Source of the DNA: Mycolicibacter arupensis
GTDB lineage: Bacteria; Actinomycetota; Actinomycetes; Mycobacteriales; Mycobacteriaceae
Length of the DNA stretch: 64,000 nucleotides
NCBI RefSeq assembly: GCF_002086515.1
Contig: NZ_MVHH01000013.1
Location: 1 to 64,000, forward strand
Reading direction: 5' to 3'
In this document: positions 57,564 to 64,000 of the stretch, piece by piece
Position numbering within the stretch: the stretch's first letter is position 1
Layout of the letters: every line of letters begins with the position of its first letter
Translations under genes and position numbers: made by a program
The notes under the pieces: model-generated
What the model saw: only the letters and a program-made list of their open reading frames with translations
What the model was told of the DNA's origin: nothing
Database searches by the model: none

Positions 57564-57999
57564 ACTCTGAGATTGCGTCCAGGGTCGCGAGTTCCGCGAA
57601 ACGCACAGCCCTGGGCGCAATCTCAGCTCCAACCCGGCGGCGCGTGGCACCCCAGAGCCCGACGCCGATGCCGACGACGGCTCCACCGATACCAACGATC
57701 TGCTGCCCCCGCTTGAGGTCGGCGTGCACGCTCATCCCGCCCAGCAGATCGGCCGCATCGGCACCACCGGATGCCAGGAACCAGCCGCGGGTGTCGAGAC
57801 CGCGCAACGCCGCGTTCAGCAAGAGCCCGCCGATCAGCGCGTCGCGGTACCCCATCGAACGAAGCAGCAGGCGCGCTGAAGGCCCCGGATCGTCCGGCTC
57901 GCCCCACAATCGGTTCGCACGTAGCGGATCCACGAGAAACGAGATCCCCGACGCCAGCCGGATACTGCCCGCGATAAACGCCGCACGGTCTTTGATCAT
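57562..57999 (-). CDS. Small membrane protein of unknown function
   Basis: 145 residues with three to four hydrophobic stretches (AAFIAGSIRLASGISFLV, DALIGGLLLNAALRG, QQIVGIGGAVVGIGVGLWG). It resembles the DUF4267-type small membrane proteins, without certainty. The ATG has TAGGTT 6 bases upstream (58006-58011) and overlaps the end region of the Nudix gene. The last 20 or so codons lie within a large inverted repeat, so the C-terminus may be inserted DNA. Confidence 0.65.
   Translation of the reverse strand: MIKDRAAFIAGSIRLASGISFLVDPLRANRLWGEPDDPGPSARLLLRSMGYRDALIGGLLLNAALRGLDTRGWFLASGGADAADLLGGMSVHADLKRGQQIVGIGGAVVGIGVGLWGATRRRVGAEIAPRAVRFAELATLDAISE
57567..57626. repeat. 18-base-arm inverted repeat, REP/MITE-like
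   Basis: CTGAGATTGCGTCCAGGG (57567-57584) pairs with 57609-57626, one mismatch, 24-base loop. It lies in the 3' end of the membrane-protein gene next to the terminator hairpin. It may be a repetitive palindromic element. Confidence 0.55.
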
Positions 58000-58005
58000 G
58001 GACCG

Positions 58006-58011
58006 AACCTA
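58006..58011 (-). promoter_or_regulatory. -10 box of the small membrane protein gene
   Basis: TAGGTT on the minus strand, 6 bases before the ATG at 57999. It overlaps the Nudix stop codon. Confidence 0.35.
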
Positions 58012-58728
58012 CTTCCAGGCGAACACCGGTTGTTCCAAATCGTCGACCCGGTCACCTCGCCCCTCCAGGCACAGCCACCGCACCTGCAACAGCACCGCTC
58101 CCGTTGGCGCATGAATCAGGTCATTGCCCAACGGGATCTGCACGACCGGACGCGGGCTCTCGGGAATACCGATGTAGCGTGGCGAATCATCGCGTTGCAG
58201 CTGATGCAGTCCCACCCGGTAGACCGCCACCACCTCGGCGGGCGCGGGCCGGAGATCAAGGCGCCCCCCACCCCAGATCACCACCGGGGTGATGACGTAT
58301 CCCGAACGCGTCGGATAGTCGTCGAGTACACCCAGCACAGCCGACTCGGACAGCCGGACGCCGACCTCTTCGTCCAGCTCACGCAGGGCGGCATCGACAG
58401 CGGTTTCACCGGCATCCAGGCGGCCACCGGGTAGCGCCCACTGAGCGGCATGCGAAGTGAGACGAGAGGCTCTGCGGCACAAGAGGAAAGCGGCACCCCC
58501 GGCGACATCGACCATGCGGCCGTCAAGACCCGCCTCGGGTATCGGCCGCCCAGCCATCCAGTCATCCACGGGCGCGGGGTCGACCCGGTCCTCGGCGAAG
58601 TCGGAGTCCACGATCACCACCGCGACAGCCGCGCGGCGCTTCGACGGGTCGTCGACGGCGCGGCGGTCATGCGCGCTCAGGTGTGCCCGGATCCGTTCGC
58701 GCAGCGCCTCGTCATAGCTGATCGTCAC
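58009..58728 (-). CDS. Nudix hydrolase
   Basis: 239 residues. The Nudix box is complete: GGRLDAGETAVDAALRELDEEVGV (G-x5-E-x7-RE-x2-EE-x-G), at about 120-145. It is larger than the minimal Nudix fold and has an N-terminal 60-residue extension. Likely hydrolyses a nucleoside diphosphate linked to another group, possibly CoA or NADH; the family does not decide it. GTG start with TAAGGT 6 bases upstream. Confidence 0.85.
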   Translation of the reverse strand: MTISYDEALRERIRAHLSAHDRRAVDDPSKRRAAVAVVIVDSDFAEDRVDPAPVDDWMAGRPIPEAGLDGRMVDVAGGAAFLLCRRASRLTSHAAQWALPGGRLDAGETAVDAALRELDEEVGVRLSESAVLGVLDDYPTRSGYVITPVVIWGGGRLDLRPAPAEVVAVYRVGLHQLQRDDSPRYIGIPESPRPVVQIPLGNDLIHAPTGAVLLQVRWLCLEGRGDRVDDLEQPVFAWK

Positions 58729-58734
58729 CGCTTG

Positions 58735-58740
58735 ACCTTA
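58735..58740 (-). promoter_or_regulatory. -10 box of the Nudix gene
   Basis: TAAGGT on the minus strand, 6 bases before GTG 58728. Predicts a leaderless message. Confidence 0.45.
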
Positions 58741-58774
58741 CGACCGGGACGCTGCCGCGACGGCCATCCCTGGC

Positions 58775-59143
58775 TCAGCCCGCAGCCCACTCCTTGGCAC
58801 GCTCAACGTCCCCGAGGCCGAACACCGCGAGCTCACCGGGAATCATCCACTCGAGCGCATGCAGTACGTGGGCGACCCACTCCTTGTCAGACACCACGGC
58901 GATGCGCTTGAAGGCGGAATGATGCGGCAGCACCGCGCCCAGCCCGAGTTTGATGTCCTCGGCCAGGCCGCCGTGCCCAAAACCCTCGTAGTCGGAGTCG
59001 ATGATCTCGACGATCCGCACATCGCCGCCCTGCAGACGCTCCTGCAGTGAAGGCTTGATCTCACGGAGTTCGTCACCGCGCAGACGCCCCGAAACGCGAA
59101 TCCCGGTTACTCCTTGCGGCATATCCGGCAGTAGCTCGATCAT
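58775..59143 (-). CDS. SpoIIAA/STAS-like protein
   Basis: 122 residues, STAS/SpoIIAA-like fold: VTGIRVSGRLRGDELREIKP, VRIVEIIDSDYEGFG, IAVVSDKEWVAHVLHALEWM. AGGGAGGT 6 bases before the ATG. Known relatives are small cytosolic proteins of unclear role; there is no anti-sigma kinase nearby, so a sigma-factor switch is not supported. Confidence 0.75.
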   Translation of the reverse strand: MIELLPDMPQGVTGIRVSGRLRGDELREIKPSLQERLQGGDVRIVEIIDSDYEGFGHGGLAEDIKLGLGAVLPHHSAFKRIAVVSDKEWVAHVLHALEWMIPGELAVFGLGDVERAKEWAAG

Positions 59144-59227
59144 GGGAAACCTCCCTTGCAGCCGATGCCGCCACTGTAGTCCGGGTCCGCTGCCTCTTCG
59201 GTCCCGTCTTACCCCGCCACGGAAAGG

Positions 59228-60199
59228 TCAGCCCGCGTTGCGCGCCAGGTTGATGGCGTACTCGCTGACGAAGTGACCCGCGGCGGGTTCACCGGAGCCA
59301 CAGCTACCGTCGGACTCCCCCACCCGCTTGACCCACAGATAGGCGTCGGCGTGCTGCCCGGCGGTGTCCGCGGTGGGCGGTGTGCCCAAGGCCCGGCCAC
59401 TGGGGTTGCACCAGCCGTAGGGGTCGCCTTCGGCCGGGCCATTTCCGTTGCGCGAGGTGTCGATGACGTAGTGCGCACCGCCGGTCATCCCGGAGATCTC
59501 TTCGCCGTAGCCGATTTCCTCGTCGGTGCTGAAATAGTTGGTGGAGTTCAGGGCGAAGCCCTTCGCGCGGCCCACCCCGGCCTGGTTGAGCCGGTTGGCC
59601 ATCTCGCCTGCGCTGACCCAGCGCGAGTGGCCGGCGTCGACGTAGACGGCCGTGGCCGGGTTGCGGCCCAGCGTGTCGACGGCGTAGTTGATCAGGTCGA
59701 AGCGCTCCTGCCGTGCGTCACCGGAGAGGCAGTCGGCCATGGCCAGCGCGTCGGGTTCGAGAACGATCGCGGCCGGGTTGCCGCCGATCCCGTCGGCGAC
59801 GCTGTCGATCCAGGCGCGGTAGGACGCCCCGGAGGAGAATCCGCCAGCGGCGTAGCTGCCACAGTCACGGTGTGGGATGGCGTAGAGCACCAGCACCGGC
59901 ATGGCACCGGCCGCAGCGGCCGCGCCGGTGTGCCGGGCCACCGTCGAGCCGACCGATCCCACGCCGAAGGCCTGGTCCAGCCAGTACGCCTGCGGCGTGT
60001 TGGCCACCCGAGCCAGTTCGGCGCTGTCCGGCTGCGCGTTGGAGGCATGCATGGCCTTCGAGATGGGATCGACGTAGAAGGGCCTGCCGGCCAGTGGGTT
60101 GTCCCCGTCGGCCTGGGCGGGGGCCGCACCGGACAGGGCTGCCAGGGCAAGGAGCGGGGTGACGCAGCGCGCGACTGCACCAAACAGTGAGGGGGTCAC
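59228..60199 (-). CDS. celA: Secreted glycoside hydrolase family 6 (CelA-like)
   Basis: About 323 residues from GTG 60199 (a TTG two codons upstream is also possible). Signal peptide (VARCVTPLLALAALSGAAPAQA), then a GH6 domain: HRDCGSYAAGG (catalytic-acid region), VLEPDALAM, VDAGHSRW, FALNSTNYF, VIDTSRNGNG and AYLWVKRVGESDGSC. Catalytic aspartates are kept. No cellulose-binding module is present. It cleaves beta-1,4-glucan; in mycobacteria such enzymes may act on biofilm or environmental cellulose. Confidence 0.9.
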   Translation of the reverse strand: MTPSLFGAVARCVTPLLALAALSGAAPAQADGDNPLAGRPFYVDPISKAMHASNAQPDSAELARVANTPQAYWLDQAFGVGSVGSTVARHTGAAAAAGAMPVLVLYAIPHRDCGSYAAGGFSSGASYRAWIDSVADGIGGNPAAIVLEPDALAMADCLSGDARQERFDLINYAVDTLGRNPATAVYVDAGHSRWVSAGEMANRLNQAGVGRAKGFALNSTNYFSTDEEIGYGEEISGMTGGAHYVIDTSRNGNGPAEGDPYGWCNPSGRALGTPPTADTAGQHADAYLWVKRVGESDGSCGSGEPAAGHFVSEYAINLARNAG

Positions 60200-60262
60200 A
60201 GGCAAAAATTACCCTACGACCGTCCCAAGGTCACGAGAAGGTCACGGTCAACACCGAACGGC

Positions 60263-61543
60263 TCAGCCCAGCAGCGCGTCGACAAAGGCGCCGGGCTCGA
60301 ACGGCGCCAGATCGTCGGGGCCCTCGCCGAGGCCGACCAGTTTGACCGGAACGCCCAGCTCCTGCTGCACCCGGAAGACGATCCCGCCTTTGGCGGTGCC
60401 GTCCAGCTTGGTCAGCACCACCCCGGTGATGTCGACGACGTCGGCGAAGACCCGGGCTTGGGCCAGGCCGTTCTGCCCGATGGTGGCGTCGAGGACCAGC
60501 AGCACCTCATCGACGGCCGCTCGGCGTTCTACCACGCGCTTGACCTTGCCGAGCTCATCCATCAGCCCCGTCTTGGTGTGCAGCCGTCCCGCGGTGTCGA
60601 TGACCACCACATCGACACCGTCGGCGATGCCCTTGTCGACAGCGTCGAACGCCACCGAGGCCGGGTCCGCGCCTTCGGCGCCGCGCACCACCTCCGCTCC
60701 CACCCGTGCCGCCCAGGTCTGCAGCTGGTCGGCCGCCGCGGCACGGAACGTGTCCGCCGCGCCCAGCACTACCCGGCGCCCATCGGCCACCAGCACCCGG
60801 GCCAGTTTGCCGACGGTGGTGGTCTTGCCGGTGCCGTTGACGCCCACCACCAGCAGCACCGACGGGTGGTCGTCATGAGGCAAGGCCCGAATCGACCGCT
60901 CCAGTCCGGGTTGCAGCTCGCCGATCAGAACGTCGCGCAGGACCGCACGCGCCTGCGCTTCGGTCTGCACCTGGCCGCCGGCCAGCCGCTCGCGCAGTTG
61001 AGCCACCACCGACTCGGTGACCACGGGGCCCAGATCAGCCACCAGCAGGGTGTCCTCGACGTCCTGCCAGGAGTCGTCGTCGAGATCCCCGCCGCCGAGC
61101 AGCCCGAGCACGCTGCGTCCCAACGCGTTCTGTGACTTGGCAAGCCGGCCACGCAGCCTGTCCATCCGGCCGGCGATGGGCTCGATGTCCGGCTCAACGG
61201 CCTCGGGCGCCGGCGCCGCCGGGGCTTGGGAAAGGACTTCGGCCGGCGTCTCGGGCAGGTCGACGTCGGTGATGGTGCGCCGCGGAGCGTCACGCGGAAC
61301 GGTGGCGTCGTCGCCGATCACGGGCGCCGCGGGTTCGGACTCCTGCGTCTCGGCCCGACTGAACGCGATACCCGACGAGGCCGTGTAGCCGCCGGAGCGG
61401 TCCACGCTCTCGCGTTGCGGCGCAGACAGACTGATCCGGCCCCGCCGATGGCGTACCAGCCCCCAGACCAGCACAGCGATGAGGGCCAGCGCGACAACGA
61501 CCGCCACGGCGATCACAAGATATTGAGACGACACGACTGTCAT
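60263..61543 (-). CDS. ftsY: SRP receptor FtsY
   Basis: 426 residues: one N-terminal transmembrane segment (YLVIAVAVVVALALIAVLVWGLV), an acidic linker to about 115, then NG domains with GVNGTGKTTTVGKLA, DTFRAAAADQL, DTAGRLHTK and TKLDGTAKGG. It receives SRP-ribosome complexes from Ffh at the membrane. It is next to smc, as in other mycobacteria. Confidence 0.96.
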   Translation of the reverse strand: MTVVSSQYLVIAVAVVVALALIAVLVWGLVRHRRGRISLSAPQRESVDRSGGYTASSGIAFSRAETQESEPAAPVIGDDATVPRDAPRRTITDVDLPETPAEVLSQAPAAPAPEAVEPDIEPIAGRMDRLRGRLAKSQNALGRSVLGLLGGGDLDDDSWQDVEDTLLVADLGPVVTESVVAQLRERLAGGQVQTEAQARAVLRDVLIGELQPGLERSIRALPHDDHPSVLLVVGVNGTGKTTTVGKLARVLVADGRRVVLGAADTFRAAAADQLQTWAARVGAEVVRGAEGADPASVAFDAVDKGIADGVDVVVIDTAGRLHTKTGLMDELGKVKRVVERRAAVDEVLLVLDATIGQNGLAQARVFADVVDITGVVLTKLDGTAKGGIVFRVQQELGVPVKLVGLGEGPDDLAPFEPGAFVDALLG

Positions 61544-61568
61544 TGTGGCAGCAGCAACTTAGCCGGGT

Positions 61569-64000
61569 TCACGCCTGACTGGAAACGAGCTCCTCGCCCC
61601 GGATGCGCTGGGAGATCACCGCGGTGATTCCGTCGCCCTGCATGGTCACCCCGTACAGGGCATCGGCCACTTCCATGGTGGGCTTCTGATGGGTGATCAC
61701 GATGAGCTGCGAGCGGGCCCGCAGCATTTCGAAGAGGGCCAGCAGTCGGCGCAGGTTGGTGTCATCGAGTGCGGCCTCGACCTCGTCCATGATGTAGAAC
61801 GGCGACGGGCGGGCCCGGAAGATCGCCACCAGCATCGCGATGGCGGTCAGCGATTTCTCGCCACCGGACAGCAACGACAGCCGCTTGACCTTCTTGCCGG
61901 GTGGGCGGGCTTCAACATCGACCCCGGTGGTCAGCATGTCGCTGGGGTCGGTCAGCAGCAGCCTGCCCTCCCCACCGGGGAACAGGGCGGCGAACACCTC
62001 GGTGAACTCGCGCTCGACATCGGCGTAGGCGTCGGTGAACACCTGCAGGATTCTCGTGTCGACCTCGGCGACCACATCGAGGAGATCCTTGCGGGCCGCC
62101 TTGACGTCTTCGAGCTGCGTCGACAGGAAGTTGTAACGCTCCTCGAGCGCCGCGAACTCCTCGAGAGCCAGCGGGTTGACGCGGCCCAGCTCCGCGAGTT
62201 CACGTTCGGCGCGTTTGGCCCGGCGCTCCTGAGTGGCGCGGTCGAATCGCATCGGAGCGGGCGCGGTCACCTGTTCGCCGCGTTCCCGAGCCTGCTCGAA
62301 TTCGGCCATCTCCAATTCCGTCGGCGGGAGTGCGACGTCGGGACCGTATTCGGCGATCAGGTCTGCCGAACTCATCCCGAACTGTTCGAGCACCGTCTGC
62401 TCGAGTTGCTCGATGCGCAGTGCCGCCTGCGCCTTGGCGACCTCGTCGCGGTGCAGCGACTCGGTCAGCGCGCTCAGCCGGGTGCTTAGCGAGTTCACTT
62501 CGTCACGGACTGCCACCAGGGCACCGGCCCGCTGCTGGCGTTCACCGGCGAGCCCGTCACGGATTCTGGCCGCCGCGCTCACCACGTGCTGCAGCCGCCG
62601 GGCCAGTGCACTGCCGGCGTCGGCCACCGCGGCGGCCGTCGTGGCTGCGCGGGCACGGGCGGCACGGGCCTGCTCAGCCCGGATTCGCGCCTCGCGCTCG
62701 GCGGAGGCCGCCCTGCGCAGGGAGTCGGCTTTGCCGCGCACCGCATTGGCGCGTTCCTCGGCGGTACGCACCGCCAGCCTGGCCTCCACCTCGATGCTGC
62801 GGGCCGCCTCGGCGGCAGCCGCGATCTGCTGGCGGTCCACCGGATCGGCGGTGGCGGTCGGCTGATCTTCTTCAGCGTTGCGCAGCCGCGCCTCGAGTTC
62901 GCCCAGCTCGGTCACGGTCTGAGCCCGGCCGGCCTCCAGCTCATCGCGTTCGCGCAGCCGCCGGCGCCACTCGGCCTCGGCGGCGCGGGCCTCATGCCCC
63001 AGCCGGCCCAGCTGCTCGTGGGTGGCGGCGATAGCGGCGTCGGACTCATTGAGCGCGGCCAACGCCTGCTCGGCGACATCCCGGCGCGCGGCCTGCTCGG
63101 CCAGCGCACCGGAGAGGGCCGCGCCGAGTTCGCCAACCTGCGTCTCGGCAGCGGCCAGTTCACCGCGGGCCTTGTCGATCTCACTGTTGATCTCCAGGGT
63201 GGACGGTTTGCGATCCGAACCACCACTGACCCATCCCGCGCCCACCAGGTCGCCGTCCACCGTGACCGCACGCACCCCGGGCCGCTGGGCCACCAGGTCC
63301 AGCGCCGCGGGAAGATCGGCGACCACCGCGACCGCGGACAACATCGCCGTCATCGCGCCACGCAACCGTTCGGGTGCGTCGATCAGGTCCACCGCCCACA
63401 GCGCCCCGTCGGGCAGCGTTGCCCGCTGTTCCGGGGCCGGCAGCGGCCAGTCCCCCAGCACGATCGCGGCCCGGCCCCCGTCGCCGGTCTTGAGCGCGTT
63501 GAGCGCCGAGCGGGCGGCGCCGGCGTTCTCTGCGGCCAGCGCGTCGGCGGCGGAGCCGAGGACCGCGGCCAGCGCCGACTCGTAGCCTGAGCGCACCTTG
63601 ACCAGTTTCGCGATCGACCCGAACAGACCGGGCTCGCTGTGGTTGGCGGTGAGCCAGGCGGCGCCGTCTCGGCGTTCCAGTCCCATCGACAACGCCTCGA
63701 TGCGGGCGTGTAGTGACGCCACCTGCCGCTCGGCGCTTCGCTCTGCCGCCTGCAGTTCGGAAACGCGCTGATCGGCCAGCCGCAACGCCGCGACGGTCCG
63801 CTCGTGGTGCTCGTCCAGGCCCACTTCGCCCTGATCGAGCTCGACAACCCGGCCCTGGACCGTCTCGAACTCGGCCTGCGCGGTCTGGGCGCGTGCCGCG
63901 GCCTCCTCGATGCGTGTCGACAACTGCCCCACATTGGTGTCGATCGACTCGACCCGCGCCCGAATCGTCTCCACCTGGCCGGTCAGCCGGGCCAGGCCCT
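61569..64000 (-). CDS. smc: Chromosome partition protein Smc, C-terminal part (partial)
   Basis: More than 800 residues; the 5' part lies beyond the window edge and the frame is open at 64000. Visible from N to C: coiled coil, hinge (about [12 protein letters not shown] to [11 protein letters not shown]), long coiled coil rich in Ala, Glu and Arg, and the C-terminal ABC head with signature [14 protein letters not shown] and Walker [14 protein letters not shown]. With ScpA/ScpB it organises the chromosome. Confidence 0.95.
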   Translation of the reverse strand, partial: GLARLTGQVETIRARVESIDTNVGQLSTRIEEAAARAQTAQAEFETVQGRVVELDQGEVGLDEHHERTVAALRLADQRVSELQAAERSAERQVASLHARIEALSMGLERRDGAAWLTANHSEPGLFGSIAKLVKVRSGYESALAAVLGSAADALAAENAGAARSALNALKTGDGGRAAIVLGDWPLPAPEQRATLPDGALWAVDLIDAPERLRGAMTAMLSAVAVVADLPAALDLVAQRPGVRAVTVDGDLVGAGWVSGGSDRKPSTLEINSEIDKARGELAAAETQVGELGAALSGALAEQAARRDVAEQALAALNESDAAIAATHEQLGRLGHEARAAEAEWRRRLRERDELEAGRAQTVTELGELEARLRNAEEDQPTATADPVDRQQIAAAAEAARSIEVEARLAVRTAEERANAVRGKADSLRRAASAEREARIRAEQARAARARAATTAAAVADAGSALARRLQHVVSAAARIRDGLAGERQQRAGALVAVRDEVNSLSTRLSALTESLHRDEVAKAQAALRIEQLEQTVLEQFGMSSADLIAEYGPDVALPPTELEMAEFEQARERGEQVTAPAPMRFDRATQERRAKRAERELAELGRVNPLALEEFAALEERYNFLSTQLEDVKAARKDLLDVVAEVDTRILQVFTDAYADVEREFTEVFAALFPGGEGRLLLTDPSDMLTTGVDVEARPPGKKVKRLSLLSGGEKSLTAIAMLVAIFRARPSPFYIMDEVEAALDDTNLRRLLALFEMLRARSQLIVITHQKPTMEVADALYGVTMQGDGITAVISQRIRGEELVSSQA

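Overview
The window is high-GC actinobacterial DNA from a Mycobacterium-type chromosome. Most of its gene order can be followed against the M. tuberculosis interval from roughly Rv2857c to Rv2922c, recalled from general knowledge and not searched. A PE/PPE pair, a PGRS protein, Rip1, an LppW-like lipoprotein and lipoprotein PBPs also point to Mycobacteriaceae. Differences from M. tuberculosis (no mpt70/mpt83/dipZ, no fdhD/fdhF, no pknI; several foreign blocks) suggest another species. I cannot name it from sequence alone.

Layout. 0-4.3 kb: tail of a 13E12-type HNH protein, then a tightly overlapping minus-strand operon (glutamine-synthetase-like GlnA4, class-I amidotransferase, aldehyde dehydrogenase, SDR) that resembles a gamma-glutamylated amine degradation route. 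4.4-18.1 kb: housekeeping minus-strand genes (mapB, lipoprotein PBP, GNAT, ispG-rip1-dxr, rlmN, cdsA, frr, pyrH), interrupted by a VOC/AraC pair. 18.2-25.6 kb: a plus-strand seven-gene block with end-to-end overlapping genes, made of an ArsR regulator and a complex-I/group-4-hydrogenase-like membrane complex (Rv0081-Rv0087 type). Its large subunit has no Ni-Fe ligand cysteines. 25.6-47.5 kb: MarR, amiC, rpsB-tsf, an M23 protein, a lactate monooxygenase/xerC/hydrolase cluster, siderophore-interacting protein, dprA-comM-yraN, a GyrA-like/GNAT fusion, rnhB-lepB-rplS, lppW, rpsP-khpA-rimM-trmD, dacB2, an amidohydrolase and ffh.

47.6-56.6 kb is the most unusual part. A PE/PPE pair in which both proteins end in an SVP-type domain is followed by a small Cys-containing exported protein. 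A glnD reduced to its nucleotidyltransferase domain comes next, then glnB and amt. After these is a two-gene unit encoding a PGRS protein and a PE-PPE-domain hydrolase that carry Sec signal peptides in place of PE/PPE domains. 56.7-60.2 kb carries accessory enzymes (SDR, Nudix, STAS-like, GH6 cellulase) between amt and ftsY, two genes that are neighbours in M. tuberculosis. The window ends inside smc.

Regulation visible in sequence: many genes have a TANNNT -10 box 6-8 nt before an ATG/GTG, consistent with leaderless mRNAs. ArsR- and MarR-type inverted repeats overlap their own promoters. rpsB has a structured leader. An AT-rich GTTAA array precedes the PE/PPE operon. Several long imperfect palindromes sit at convergent gene ends. 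No rRNA, tRNA, CRISPR array or complete insertion sequence was seen.
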